64,000 nucleotides of DNA from positions 558,001-622,000 of the forward strand of contig JABAKD010000007.1 in assembly GCA_012845835.1 (NCBI GenBank), read 5' to 3'. Shown here piece after piece: positions 1-9,291 of the stretch. A model generated the notes under the pieces. It was not told where the DNA came from, ran no database searches, and saw only the letters and a program-made list of their open reading frames with translations. Each line of letters opens with the position of its first letter. Position 1 is the first letter of the stretch. The position numbers were made by a program, and so were the translations under genes. This stretch comes from Undaria pinnatifida. Taxonomy: Eukaryota; Sar; Phaeophyceae; Laminariales; Alariaceae.

Positions 1-10
1 CAGTACACCA

Positions 11-53
11 TACTACAGTACACGTTACTACAGTACACGTTACTACAGTACAG
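11..53. repeat. 15-bp tandem repeat at the window edge
   Basis: Two perfect 15-bp units (TACTACAGTACACGT at 11-25 and 26-40) are followed by a partial third unit. It is a short minisatellite that may continue beyond the left edge of the window. Confidence 0.85.
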
Positions 54-828
54 CAACAATGTTATTGCGGTTTCCCGATTTTTCGGATCTTACAGCTACG
101 TGGAATGCCGTGCGTTGCTCAAAGAAGTCCAGGTTCATTAATCTAGAAAGCGGCATATCATATCCAATCTCCAAGTCACCGCCGGGGTATGACCCCATTA
201 TCCAGCCCCTTTTGCTGATCTGGTTGACCCCTGGCTGGGTCAACCTCGACAAGAGCAGCATCTCCTCTACGTCCCGTCACTCCAACATTACGCGAGGCAT
301 CCTCAAGAAAAAAGGCCTCTTCAGCTGCTGTTGTATCTCCTCGCGCTCCGCCTCCAGCAGCAGCAGCGACAGCAGCAGAAATTTGTTGTACAACCGTGGG
401 TTCAGCCTCTTGCGGGCTCCCCGTTACAGCAGCGCTGTCTTCAGGGCTGTTCTCCCTTGCAGCAACACTGCCCTCAGCGCTCCTGGACTCGACTGTCTGT
501 TCTTCCTCATGAGCTCGACCATCATCTCTATCATGTCTGGCATAATCGATGCTTGCATCTCCTCCATCATCAGCTCAAGCTCATTCCTCATGTGCTGAAA
601 CTCGTTTGGTGGGGTCTTGTTTCTGTGAAGACGTCCTTCGAGGCTCCTTGTACCAGAGCTCTTATTTTCAAGAACTCGATAGTGTGTTCGTAGAGTCCGA
701 GCCCGGATGCCCTGACCGCCACATTGTCTAACGAGTCTTGGCATCTTCGTTGTATCAGAGGACATAGAGGAGAGAAGGAGGAGAGATCGGAGTGCCTGAG
801 AGCTCTCCTCCCAAGAAAAACGTTGCAT
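43..828 (-). pseudogene. broken protein-coding gene with two in-frame stops
   Basis: One minus-strand frame stays coding-like from 828 to 43. It starts with an ATG (MQRFSWEESS) and is interrupted only by a TAA at 424-426 and a TGA about 50 codons later. The N-terminal part has a methionine-rich amphipathic stretch (HMRNELELMMEEM, then MIEMMVELMRKNRQ) that could form a helix or coiled coil. Between the stops it reads LLLLEAEREEIQQQLKRP, and after the second stop MLLLSRLTQPGVNQ. The leucine-rich, acidic-basic block followed by RP-FLRMPR resembles the N-terminal region of some PIF/Harbinger-type transposases, but no DDE core is visible, so this is only a suggestion. With two stops it is more likely a pseudogene than an intron-bearing gene, although unrecognised introns could remove the stops. 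No neighbour supports a function. Confidence 0.4.
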
Positions 829-2238
829 AAAAACGCCTACGAATATATGCGCAACCCTCTACAACGTTCGTAACCGTCGTGCTGTGACGATCGAAACTAA
901 CAACACTTGCCGCGGGACAATCGCCCGAGGAGTGTTTGAATGACATTAACTACTGCCACCGCGCTGCTGGACATTCTCACGAGAGTCTGCTCAGGGAGTC
1001 CGCGGGGCAGCAGGCGAGCGTCTTCGAAGGGAAACGGCTGGAATGAAAGGGGTGCTCTGCGGCTAAGGGCTCCCGCAAAGGTACTTAGCAGCCCGCGCAC
1101 ACACAAACAGATAAGAACCAAGGGAATATATATTCCTGGGTTTTACAGGGCTTATGATGGTAGAGTCTGTGGGGAAGAAACTGTACGTTCTCAGAGCGTG
1201 TGATGATTACCTCGGCGCACGTGGTTGTACCGTATCCGCCACAAATCGGACACAGGCCTCGGAAACATTTGGAACAGTTCCTTGCCAATACCCGAGCAGA
1301 TGGTGTCCCTTCCAAGGCGGTAACTGTTCGATTATATGGTCGTGGTCAACTCTGCCGCGGGAAATGTGAGACCTGTGTAGATGGAGAGGCATCAAGTAGG
1401 AATTATCGACGACCGACAGTCCCCAATTCATTGGAGTACTCGAGCGCCAACTAGTTTTTGTCGAGACGGACGCATGGGCGGGGCGAAACAAAGCTTCCGA
1501 GCTCTTTCCCCCCGCGCGATTTGTGTCCACTCTGTCGATGTAGTCAGAAGCGTTCGTCCAGGTGTGCGACTATTTGAGCTGCACAGCGACCACAGCCAAA
1601 CCAGATAGCACACAGCCAAACCAGATAGCAAGCCTCTGTACGGGATGTGGCATGGTACCCCCCCACCCCCCGCCCGGTAATACTTATACTCTTCTCGAGC
1701 CTGGCCTCTGCACGGTAACTACGGACAGTGAACAAGAGAATAAGTCGAGAAGAGTATAGAGAAAGTTAGTAATAGAAAGGCAGCAGGGGCAGATAGAATA
1801 GCGAATTAATCATACGTTTTCCACGTAAACTTTAACAGGAAAACTATTGTTATAAAAATATGATGCCTTCCTTCTGTGTTTTCTGTTTTTCACCCGGTTC
1901 ATGCGGGCTGTTCGAAAACTTACAAAATCTCTTCGTACAAGGTTCTAGATGGCACCGCAGTCTCAGGCGATAGCGCAGGAGTGGTTTCGCCTCGGCCCTG
2001 TACCCCACTACCCTCCAGACTCAGAATAGGTGCTGACTAGGCACCCTAATTAGATAGTCACACGAAATGTCACCCGCCAACGCGTGTCGCATGCACCACC
2101 TGTACCGTGTACCTTCACAGACGAGTGGATCCTTGTCTTTGGAAGGGCGGTGGTCCGTCGCGAACGATGCGAGCATGTCAGATCAAGATGGTGGTGGGGA
2201 GGGGGGCGGATGAGCTGATGGTGATCTGTCTCATCTAG
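829..2238. other. unassigned sequence with a short duplication and an inverted repeat
   Basis: No convincing gene was found; short open frames overlap on both strands without recognisable motifs. A perfect 20-bp tandem duplication lies at 1591-1610 and 1611-1630. A perfect 14-bp inverted repeat lies at 1685-1698 and 1745-1758 (TATACTCTTCTCGA and its complement, 46-base loop). Confidence 0.6.
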
Positions 2239-2425
2239 GGATGAAATATGGGGGGTTGATATTGACGCGTTCTTGCTGGAGCGCTCGCAGCAGGCGGCTG
2301 TCGCCGGCGGGGATGGTGGCGTAACAGCGGAGAAGGCAGATTCGACTGAAGAGCGCACGATTGATCCTCCGGTTGTCGCAGTATGGAGCTCGACAGCGAT
2401 CCAAGAGCGCAACATCGTCTACTGA
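2239..2425 (+). CDS. possible 3'-terminal exon, unknown protein
   Basis: After a plausible splice acceptor (pyrimidine-rich CTGTCTCATCTAG, AG at 2237-2238) a frame opens at GAT GAA and runs 61 codons to TGA at 2423-2425. It reads DEIWGVDIDAFLLERSQQ, then an Ala/Gly-rich, Glu-rich linker, and ends near VWSSTAIQERNIVY. This acidic and alanine-rich composition looks coding, unlike the flanks, and the same frame is stopped just upstream of the AG, which fits an intron boundary. No family is recognised and no upstream exon was located. It could equally be a chance open frame. Confidence 0.25.
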
Positions 2426-3134
2426 CCAAAGGAGTGGTGTGGACCCACCCGCAGTGTTGCCAAGGAGGGCGGTGTACGAGCTTAGCAACTACCAGTGACG
2501 GATTAAAGGGGAAGATAAACGCTTGACGTGTGGCTAAATGATTGCCCTAACGTAGAACGTTGAACATTTAGACACTTCATCAACTCCCTCTTCAGCGTCA
2601 GATATATCTCTTGCGGCTGTTGCGAATGGGAAGGGATTGAAACATTCCGTGTAGACGTCGTGCACGCATATATTCAGGTGCAACATGACCACGAGACAAA
2701 CTAACTGCCCGATGGTTGTGGCGACATGCCAGGGAGTACTATCACCTCAACAGATCGCTGTATGGTCTAGACCAGAGTGGACGGCAGTCGGCTGGACTAC
2801 TGGTGGAAATAGTGATTGCGTACGGCATGGATCAGTCTACGAATCAGTCTAGGACTGATCTATATGTTATTCGCATGGTTGTGGACAGGAAAAGAATAAT
2901 TAATCATGGCCGTTGATTTATCATGATTGTCGCCGCGGACGAGATGTGTAAACACTTTCATGCGGCGTTTGGTGCAAACCCCTCCACGAACAATCTCGGA
3001 TAACTCACTCGGTTAACTGAGTACTCGTTTAGGCGTGATGGGATACTGAAACGTTGGAAATAATGAAAAAAGCGTTAACTTAGACGATGTACACTCGGTT
3101 GCACGTTACCTCATCGTCAAGTATTCCCGCGACG
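2426..3134. other. unassigned intergenic sequence
   Basis: No gene, RNA or repeat was recognised. Only short frames without motifs occur, up to the start of the gypsy LTR. Confidence 0.5.
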
Positions 3135-3413
3135 TGTACCGCTGTGGTCGTATCATTGGGCATTTTGCCGTACATAGAACGGTTGGATACATTTTGCCAG
3201 GGAAATCCATTGTCACTATTGGTGTTTCTTGTGAGCTCTTGAGACTTTGTGATACGAACGAGAAGGTCTATGGCCGATGGAATGGCACTTCCCCGTGGGA
3301 TAACGAACAATTACTGCATTAACTACTGCATTGTGGACAAACGCACTCCAAGCCTACGAGGGGAAGTCCTCGGAGGTGATACCACTGGGCCCGCGGTCTC
3401 GCGAGTCGGTACA
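3135..3413 (+). repeat. gypsy-family LTR A (left LTR of copy 1)
   Basis: 279 bp, beginning TGTACCGCTGTGG and ending GAGTCGGTACA, so TGTACC and GGTACA form 6-bp terminal inverted repeats with canonical TG/CA ends. It aligns with the repeats at 6303-6566, 11462-11703, 53053-53320 (minus) and 61781-62018 (minus). Confidence 0.8.
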
Positions 3414-3529
3414 ATTCAATTGAATTGGGTAAGTTCTGCTTAATTTAGTGCCCAAAACGTGACCAATTTGCTTTTCGGAGGCCGGAAAGCACTGTTTTGC
3501 GTGTTGGTGTTGGACATCAGCCGAAAGCA

Positions 3530-4490
3530 ATGGAAGACTCTACAGCAGCAAGAGGAGTTCAAGCGCAGAGCGCTGACGGAGTCCATACTGCAAGTTGGGA
3601 CGACCCCAGAGGCGGAGGCCGAGCAGACAGCCGGCTGAAGCCGGAAATCAAGGTGACGATAGGAGGAGACAGGCCACCTAATTTGGGTGATGGTGTTGTT
3701 ACCTTCGAAAATATGCGCGAATTTCTTGTTGCAATTTTCGGAGTACGACCAGCAGATGCATATCACAAACAAAGATGGAAGACACCAGGTTCTCCCGCGG
3801 AGGCGAAAGCCGCTAGATTGCGCGACCCAAATAATGGTGGCTGATGAGTTGTACGATGGCAAGCTTTGGTCCAACCTGTCCGAGGAGGAGCTAATTCAAG
3901 GGCTCAAAAGGTTGACTGGCGTTGATATTCAACAGACGAGTGATGAGGACTTTTGCCACCAGATATTCCGTGTGTTGAAGATGGATGCGAGCGTGCAGGT
4001 AGATAGCAGGGTGTTCATGCAAAACCGTGGCCCGGGGAAATACCTTGCTGACAGCCGGGTCACGAAGGTGGTGAAGCCCGACGGTCTGCAGGGCACGCTA
4101 AAGCATGGCAGGATGCTGATAGAGGAAACATTGGCTGGAATCGAACCACTCAAGTTCCGCCGAAAGGTGGAAAACAAGATGAGGTTTGATCTCGTAACGT
4201 ATGAACCTGGCGCGTTGTTCGACACAACTGCTGAGCAGGAACGGGTCCGAGCTGAAGTTGAGGCCATCGACGCTGTACGCCGGCAAACGGGAAAACGTCG
4301 TGACGCTAGGTCGCCGCCTGCTGCGGGGACCAAGCCGCAAAGGAGTGCTGAAAATGATGAGCGCGACTCACGCGAGAGGGCCAAGGCCGCTGGTGTAAAA
4401 GCAGAGTAGAACCGACGGTACGACAGAAACGAGTGGTTTGCGTGTGGCAAGCGGGTTCCAAAGGAACGGGACTGTCCCCAAAGTCAGCAG
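3530..4490 (+). pseudogene. gag: gypsy gag polyprotein, frameshifted, with decayed zinc knuckle
   Basis: Gag would form the particle core and bind element RNA. The first ATG is at 3530 (MEDSTAARG). The frame reads KPEIKVTIGGDRPPN and REFLVAIFG, then must shift near 3730-3745 to continue as SEYDQQMHITN, MVADELYDGK and EEELIQGLKRL. The copies at 6.6 kb and on the minus strand at 61.7 kb align with it; the latter keeps this region in one frame, which shows the shift is damage. The frame stops at 4407-4409, but a zinc-knuckle relic follows at 4420-4480 (RYDRNEWFACGK...RDCPQ), with the first Cys and the His replaced. It is followed by the protease segment. Confidence 0.7.
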
Positions 4491-4640
4491 GGGAAAGGCG
4501 GGGAAAGGCGTTCATGACCGGAGCCACGGCCAGACCCCCATGCAGCAGCAGCCCACAAGCGGTCCCGCTCAACGTAGCCGGAGCAAGACAACCGGGTTGG
4601 CCCTGGGCCACAGAATGCGGCACCAGTTCACTCCGTTTCG

Positions 4641-5332
4641 GTGCAGCCGGCGGCAACCGCGTCACAGCAGCTGCGTGGAAATCCGAGCACCCTTTATTCT
4701 ACGCGTGTCGCCGTCGTGCAGACTGGCAGATGTAGTTACACGTTCGTGGATTCGGTAGAGAACAAACCGCATGTCAAGGGCCTAACGCATCATCTCGCGA
4801 GTCGCCTTGCCGTTCCCGGTTCTTCTGCGACTGCCGTGGTCAAAGTGCTCATGGATTCTGGTTCAAGCATCACAGCAATGTCGGAGGAGCTGGTACAGGT
4901 TCTGCGGGGACAGCCGGGGATGACGCAAACCGCGAAAACTAAGGCGTTTGTTCGGCATGCGCGTGTGGTGACGACGTTGGGGCAGGAGTCTGAACTTGAG
5001 ATGCAATCGTGTCCACTGTACTTAACGATCCAAACACCATGGGGACCAGTCCCCGTTTTTGGTACTCCTTTGGAGGAGGCGATATGGTTATCATCGAGCA
5101 GAAGACGCTTAGAGAGAAATTCCGAATCGACACCATGGAGCAGCTCACGACCTTTGTGCTGAAGCAACAAGGGCGTCAAGATGGCGCTGGGGTGGAGCTT
5201 ACAGCTCGTTCTGTGGGTGAGCCCAAGGATGGTGCTGTGCTGCGAGCGGCGATTGCTGTCACAGCGTTCGTGTCGGGCGGCGATGAGCGAGGCGACGGTG
5301 ACGAAGAGTTTACACTGACGCTGCCGTCTTAA
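4641..5332 (+). pseudogene. retropepsin (aspartic protease) of the gypsy element
   Basis: A retroviral-type aspartic protease would cleave the element polyprotein. The catalytic motif LMDSGSSITAM is intact, with its Asp codon at 4854-4856. A second hallmark, MVIIEQKTLREKFRID, matches the conserved hydrophobic-Ile-Gly-X-(X)-Leu block near the protease C-terminus, with Gly replaced by Glu here (IGQKTL in the copy at 10.2 kb). A frameshift near 5055-5070 separates the two halves. The segment ends TLTLPS and a stop at 5330-5332. The next coding block follows directly, as in a gag-pol polyprotein. Confidence 0.8.
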
Positions 5333-5335
5333 CTA

Positions 5336-5830
5336 CCCAATGCACTCCAGTATTCTCAGGTGGACATGCGGGATCGTGTGGACGTGTTGGAGACGGCTGT
5401 CGATAACTCTGTTGACGATGACTCCCCGCCAGGATGTGCCAAGATGCTGCGCGGTAGCATGCACCTTGACGTGTTATGTCGGGCGTTGGTGGGTGGCCAA
5501 CTTGCTCGCAATGAGCTTGTGGTGGTCCGGCTTCATTCAGGTGCAAGGACAGCGCAGGCCAAGCCCCCATCTGAACGTAATCGCCTGCCGTGGTATGCGG
5601 CAGAGTCTTTCCCCGGCTGCCGCTCGGTGGTGGCCACGAGGTTGTCGTCAAGGTGGCCTGGGAAGGGCCGGAGGAGGCGGACAGCACCTGGAAGCCGGGG
5701 TCACGCGTGTTTAATGACTTGCGGTCGTGTTGCGAAGAGAGGCCAAGGCGCTGCGGCCTACGACGGGTCGGAGGCGGGGATTCGTACAGCGGCATCGGCC
5801 GCATTTGTGATAATATCATGGTTGGGGGGG
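5336..5830 (+). pseudogene. pre-RT linker joined to chromodomain tail (RT, RNase H and integrase core missing)
   Basis: After the protease comes QVDMRDRVDVLETAVDN. At 5485-5578 follows a segment (VVVRLHSGARTAQAKPP) that resembles the linker just before reverse transcriptase in Ty3/gypsy elements. Instead of RT motifs such as F/YxDD, the sequence runs within about 60 bp into EVVVKVAWEGPEEADSTW at 5628-5690, a chromodomain-like W-x-G...TWEP pattern (TWKP here) normally found at the extreme C-terminus of chromovirus integrase. This implies a deletion of several kilobases. Frame changes and stops are present, so no protein is expected. Confidence 0.65.
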
Positions 5831-6302
5831 GATCCCGAAATCTGAATTGATGATTCCGGTTGTATCTGAATTTTTTATTTGTAGTTCTTCTGACTTGGAG
5901 CTTGTGCGTAGGGCGCTGATAGTGCGTGAGGCATGTGCAGCTGGTGGTGTATCGCCGAGACTGTGCGTGGGCAGAGCGTGTCCGGGGTTGGCGCCTATAT
6001 TGTACCGGTGGCTATTGTACTGGAATACGCATCCTTACGTGGTCTGGGTGTCGGCAAGGTGCATACGCAATTGGAGGTGTGACGCTTGGCGCGTGGTTTG
6101 CTAGAAGATGCGTTGGTGATCACTCGGTTGCTGAGCAATCGTTGTTTACAGTCAGTAAACGGGGTAGATCTTAGGTCGTGTTGAAACTGCCGCGATGTTC
6201 TGGACTTGACAATTGCCCAACGTACGGACAGCTATGGTTACTAAAGCTACTCGATGTGAGTCAACCGGTAGTTGGTAGCCCGAGATGGGCTTTGGAGGGT
6301 GC
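5831..6302 (+). other. 3' untranslated region and polypurine tract of gypsy copy 1
   Basis: Non-coding sequence that aligns with 10971-11461 and, inverted, with 53321-53706. It starts with a G-run (TTGGGGGGGGATCC) and ends in TTTGGAGGGTGC immediately before the LTR, consistent with a polypurine tract. Confidence 0.65.
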
Positions 6303-6566
6303 GGCACCGTGTTGGTCGTATCATGGACATTTTACCGTACATCGAACAGTTGGATAGTTTTTGCCATGGAGTTCCGTTGTCACTATTGGCATTCCGTGTG
6401 GGGTCTCGAAATCTTGAGGTACAAACAGGAATGTCCATGGCCGATGGCATGACACTTCCCCTGCGATAACGAACGAACGATTGCATTGTGGACAAACACA
6501 CTCCGAGCCTACGAGGGAAAGTCCTCGGAGCTGATACCACCGGTCCCGGTCGCGCGAGTCGGTACA
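6303..6566 (+). repeat. gypsy-family LTR B (shared middle LTR)
   Basis: 264 bp, aligned along its length with LTR A. It starts after the purine tract GGAGGGTGC and ends GAGTCGGTACA. The 5' end is mutated (GGCACC instead of TGTACC). Confidence 0.75.
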
Positions 6567-6677
6567 ACTCGATTGAATAGGGTAAGTTCTGCTTACTGCT
6601 CAAAACGTGACCAATTTGCTTATCGGAGGCCGAAAAGCACTGTGTTGCGCGTTGGTGTGGGACACCAGCCGAAAGCA

Positions 6678-7483
6678 ATGAAAGAACCTACAGCAGCAAT
6701 AATAGCGCGAGCGCAGGGCGCTGACTGAGCCCATGCTGCAGGTTTGGGCAACCCGAGAGGTGGAGGCCCAGCCGGGGGGCGGCTGAAGCCGGAAATCAAG
6801 GTGACGACCGGAGGAGACAGACCACCTAGGCTGGGTAATGATGTCGTTTCCTTTGAAGATATGCGCGAATTTCTTGTTGCAATTTTCGGAGTACGACCAG
6901 ATGCATATCACAAACCAAGATGTAAAAGACTGGGTACCCCCGAAGAGGCGAAAGCCAGTAGATTCGGCGACCCAAATGATGGTGGCTGATGCGTTGTACG
7001 ATAGCAAGCCCAGGGCCGATCTCTCCGAGGAAGAGCTAATTCAGGGCTCAAAACGTTTGCTGGCAATGATCCGTAGCAAACGAGTGATGAGGATTTTTGC
7101 CACCAGATATTCCGTGTGCTGAAGATTTATGCGAGCGTGCAGGTGGATAGCAGGGTGTTCATGCAGAAACGTTGCCTTCGCAAACACCTTTGCTGACGGC
7201 GGGCTCACGGAGGTGGTGAAGCCCGACGGTCAGCAGTACACGGTAAAGCATGGCAGGGTGCCGATTGAGGCAATGTCAGCGGGAATCAAGCCCCCCGAGG
7301 TCCGGCGCGAGGTGGAAAAAAATATACGTTACGATATCGTGACACATGATCCTGACGCGTCGTTAATCATAATCGCCAAGCAGCAACGGAATCAAGCCGT
7401 AGTTGAGGCCAACGATGCTGTACGCCAGCAAACAGCAAAACGTAACGCTAGGTCGGTGGCTGTTGCGGGGACCAAGCCGCAGG
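6678..7483 (+). pseudogene. gag: gag of the second gypsy copy, truncated by an insertion
   Basis: It parallels the gag of copy 1: an ATG at about 6678 (MKEPTAAI), then KPEIKVTTGGDRPP, FLVAIFGV, frame-shifted QMHITNQDVKDW, MVADALYDSKPR and the C-terminal AGTKPQGS. It needs at least two frame changes. The homology stops abruptly after AAGCCGCAGGGAAG at about 7484, where LINE coding sequence begins. The missing C-terminal part resumes at about 9292, so the two pieces flank an insertion of about 1.8 kb. Confidence 0.65.
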
Positions 7484-8003
7484 GAAGTACTTGGGCGAGG
7501 CTATCACCGCAGACAGAGACCTTGGCATTGAAATAGCGTGGCGTCTTCAGAGGGCATGGGCGTGCTTCCAACGGTCCAAGATGGAAATCTATGATCGCCC
7601 GGGTTTGCGCTTACGGTTGAAGGTGCGGTTGCTGAAAGCTGAGGTGGTCGAGACGCTACTTTACGGTATCAAGACGTGAAGCCCAAACAACCCTGACTAT
7701 GACAGGCTACGACGGGTTCACCGCTCCATGCTCCTCCGATGCCTTGGATGGTGGAAACGGAATCGCGACGACCACACCCTATCGTACGCCGACGCGCTTG
7801 CCAAGACAGCATCCGAGAGCATAGAGGCGGTAGTGCGCAAACGGAGGATATTGCTTGCGGGATTCGTAGTACGTATGATGGAGGAGCGTCTTCTACAGAG
7901 GGTGATGTTTGTGGAGCCGTTTGGGGGCAAGGGCTACTCATGGGGGCAAGAGAATGACTGGCTTGCTCATTCAAAGCAGGTTATCTTGGCCTTTAATATA
8001 TAA
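7484..8003 (+). pseudogene. LINE-type reverse transcriptase, C-terminal fragment
   Basis: The frame opens with KYLGEAITADRDLGIEI, the KYLG block that follows the catalytic domain in non-LTR reverse transcriptases. It continues with RLKVRLLKAEVVETLLYG, like the common KxxLxxAxVxxxLLYG pattern, then DYDRLRRVHRSMLLRCLGW and RKRRILLAGFVVRM. All of these belong to the RT thumb and C-terminal region. A single TGA at 7677-7679 replaces the Trp usually found in the YGxxTW position; otherwise 172 codons are open in one frame. The catalytic domain and 5' part are missing, as is typical of 5'-truncated LINEs. It sits inside a gypsy gag, joined in the same orientation. Confidence 0.75.
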
Positions 8004-9041
8004 TTCGATGGTGACGAAAGACTGCTCAGAAGGCCGGCAGATGGTTTCGAAGAGTGGAGGAGGGATCCGAGTTGTTCATGCGGAATTGGCATGAGACGGA
8101 GAGACACAAAGCTCCAGAGCGACGCGCAGAAGCTGCGGCAGCGCCATCCGCTGTCGTAATCTCTAAGTGGCCGGGGGGAGGGGAGAGGGGGGGAGGGGGG
8201 GAGGGGGGGAGGGGGGGAGGGGGGGAGGGGGGGAGGGGGGGAGGGAGAAGGGGGGGAGAGGAGGTGGGGAAGGGGGGTAGGCGGTGGGGGTGGGGGCGGA
8301 AAAAGGGGGCGCCCTGCCCAAGATACTGAAGTCTGGGTCTTGCCATAATCGTCTTGAAATTTGCGGGCCGCCCAATGGCGGTCACCAGATAGCGTAAGAC
8401 CGCCCTGTCTTCTTCCCCTAGTTGCGTTGTCTCCCCAGTGCCATTGATGATGCACTTTATACCTTTTATGAGCCCAATGCCGTCTCTTTTTAGTTCCTAG
8501 AGTCTGATAATATGGCATTGTTCCTCTTTTTTTTTCCTTGCTTCCCCTTCATTTCTTGTCTTTACTTGCTTTGTCTTTTTGTTCTCTCCTTTCCTTCTTC
8601 GTTTTTCGATTTCTGGTCTTTTCATTCCTGTAGCTTATTTTCTTTTCTTTTTTTTTTTTTTCCATTTGATTTGTGTCTGTCGTCCGTATGCGTAGTGATA
8701 GGTACTACGTACAATGTGTACATGGTAGTTTATCTTGGTGGCGAGCGGTATAGTCGGGTTTTCGAGGCGCGAGTAGTGAGACGTATGCACCAGTATGGAC
8801 CTGGCACATGGTAGGCTGACTCCAGATTTTTTTTTTTTACATGTTTCTCGTGGAGGCATGAACTGCCTCAGCTGTGAAGTATTCGTGTACCACCTTTGGT
8901 TTAGTTGTGGTTTTCCCTGGGGTATTCCCCAGCTCCAGAGTGACTGGAGCCTGTCCTGTGACCACGGACTTGATCATGCGAGTTAAGGTGAGAACAACAC
9001 CACCACCACCAACAACAACAAAAGCAACAACAACTACTACT
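8004..9041. other. insertion filler: G-rich tract, pyrimidine-rich stretch and triplet repeats
   Basis: No gene is seen. At 8171-8320 the plus strand is almost pure G with A every 6-7 bases (a GGGGGGA-type repeat). A T/C-rich stretch follows at 8515-8670, and ACC/AAC triplets at 8998-9038. Open frames here encode only proline or phenylalanine low complexity. The 5' part may be the 3' untranslated region of the LINE fragment. Confidence 0.6.
8171..8320 (+). repeat. G-rich simple repeat (GGGGGGA-type)
   Basis: Runs of six to seven G separated by single A, then a less regular G-rich continuation. This is a polypurine tract with strong G-quadruplex potential, and it makes the minus strand appear to encode a Pro/Ser/Leu repeat protein. 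Confidence 0.9.
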
Positions 9042-9291
9042 GACTGATTCTACGATAGCCCCCCCAAAAACCAGCGATTTTCTTTAACGGACGCTTCGTG
9101 GCTGCTCGATGCAAGGAAGGATACTATTGAAGTCAAAGTATCCATATATTTTCTTGGGTGCAAAGGTCTATCGATCGATGACCTCGGGGTGTCGAGGGAC
9201 ACCGTATTTCAGGAGGTACGATCGGGAGCTGGTTTTGAAACCGGTGATTTTGTTAAAGAAAAGTTGGGGGGGCTATCGTAGAACGACTCTA
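9042..9291. mobile_element. MITE-like element, family M2, copy 1
   Basis: 250 bp with terminal inverted repeats of about 27 bp: left end GACTGATTCTACGATAG then seven C; right end seven G then CTATCGTAGAACGACTC. The inner ends are also inverted (TTTCTTTAAC against GTTAAAGAAA). A second copy lies in opposite orientation at 27251-27501, ending at the same inverted repeats. There is no coding capacity. It lies directly against the point where the gypsy internal region resumes. Confidence 0.75.

Larger units (their letters stand above)
3135..6566 (+). mobile_element. Ty3/gypsy-family LTR retrotransposon, internally deleted (copy 1)
   Basis: Two direct repeats of about 270 bp (3135-3413 and 6303-6566) bracket 2.9 kb that encodes, in order, gag, a retropepsin, a short pre-RT linker and a chromodomain-like tail. 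Reverse transcriptase, RNase H and the integrase core are absent. The LTRs start TGTACC (decayed to GGCACC in the right one) and end GGTACA. A purine-rich tract (TGGAGGGTG) lies just upstream of the right LTR, as expected for a plus-strand primer. The primer-binding site after the left LTR (region ATTGAATTGGGTAAG) was not matched to a tRNA. No 5-bp target duplication was found. The reading frames carry shifts and stops, so the copy is dead. Confidence 0.8.

Noticed and set aside
11-53. CRISPR-like array
   Set aside because: The direct repeats here and at 29632, 36090 and 54164 are contiguous or degenerate minisatellites without unique spacers of constant length, and the window is eukaryotic.
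7967-8518. Proline-rich extensin-like protein on the minus strand
   Set aside because: It is the translation of the G-rich simple repeat; flanking codons show no coding pattern.
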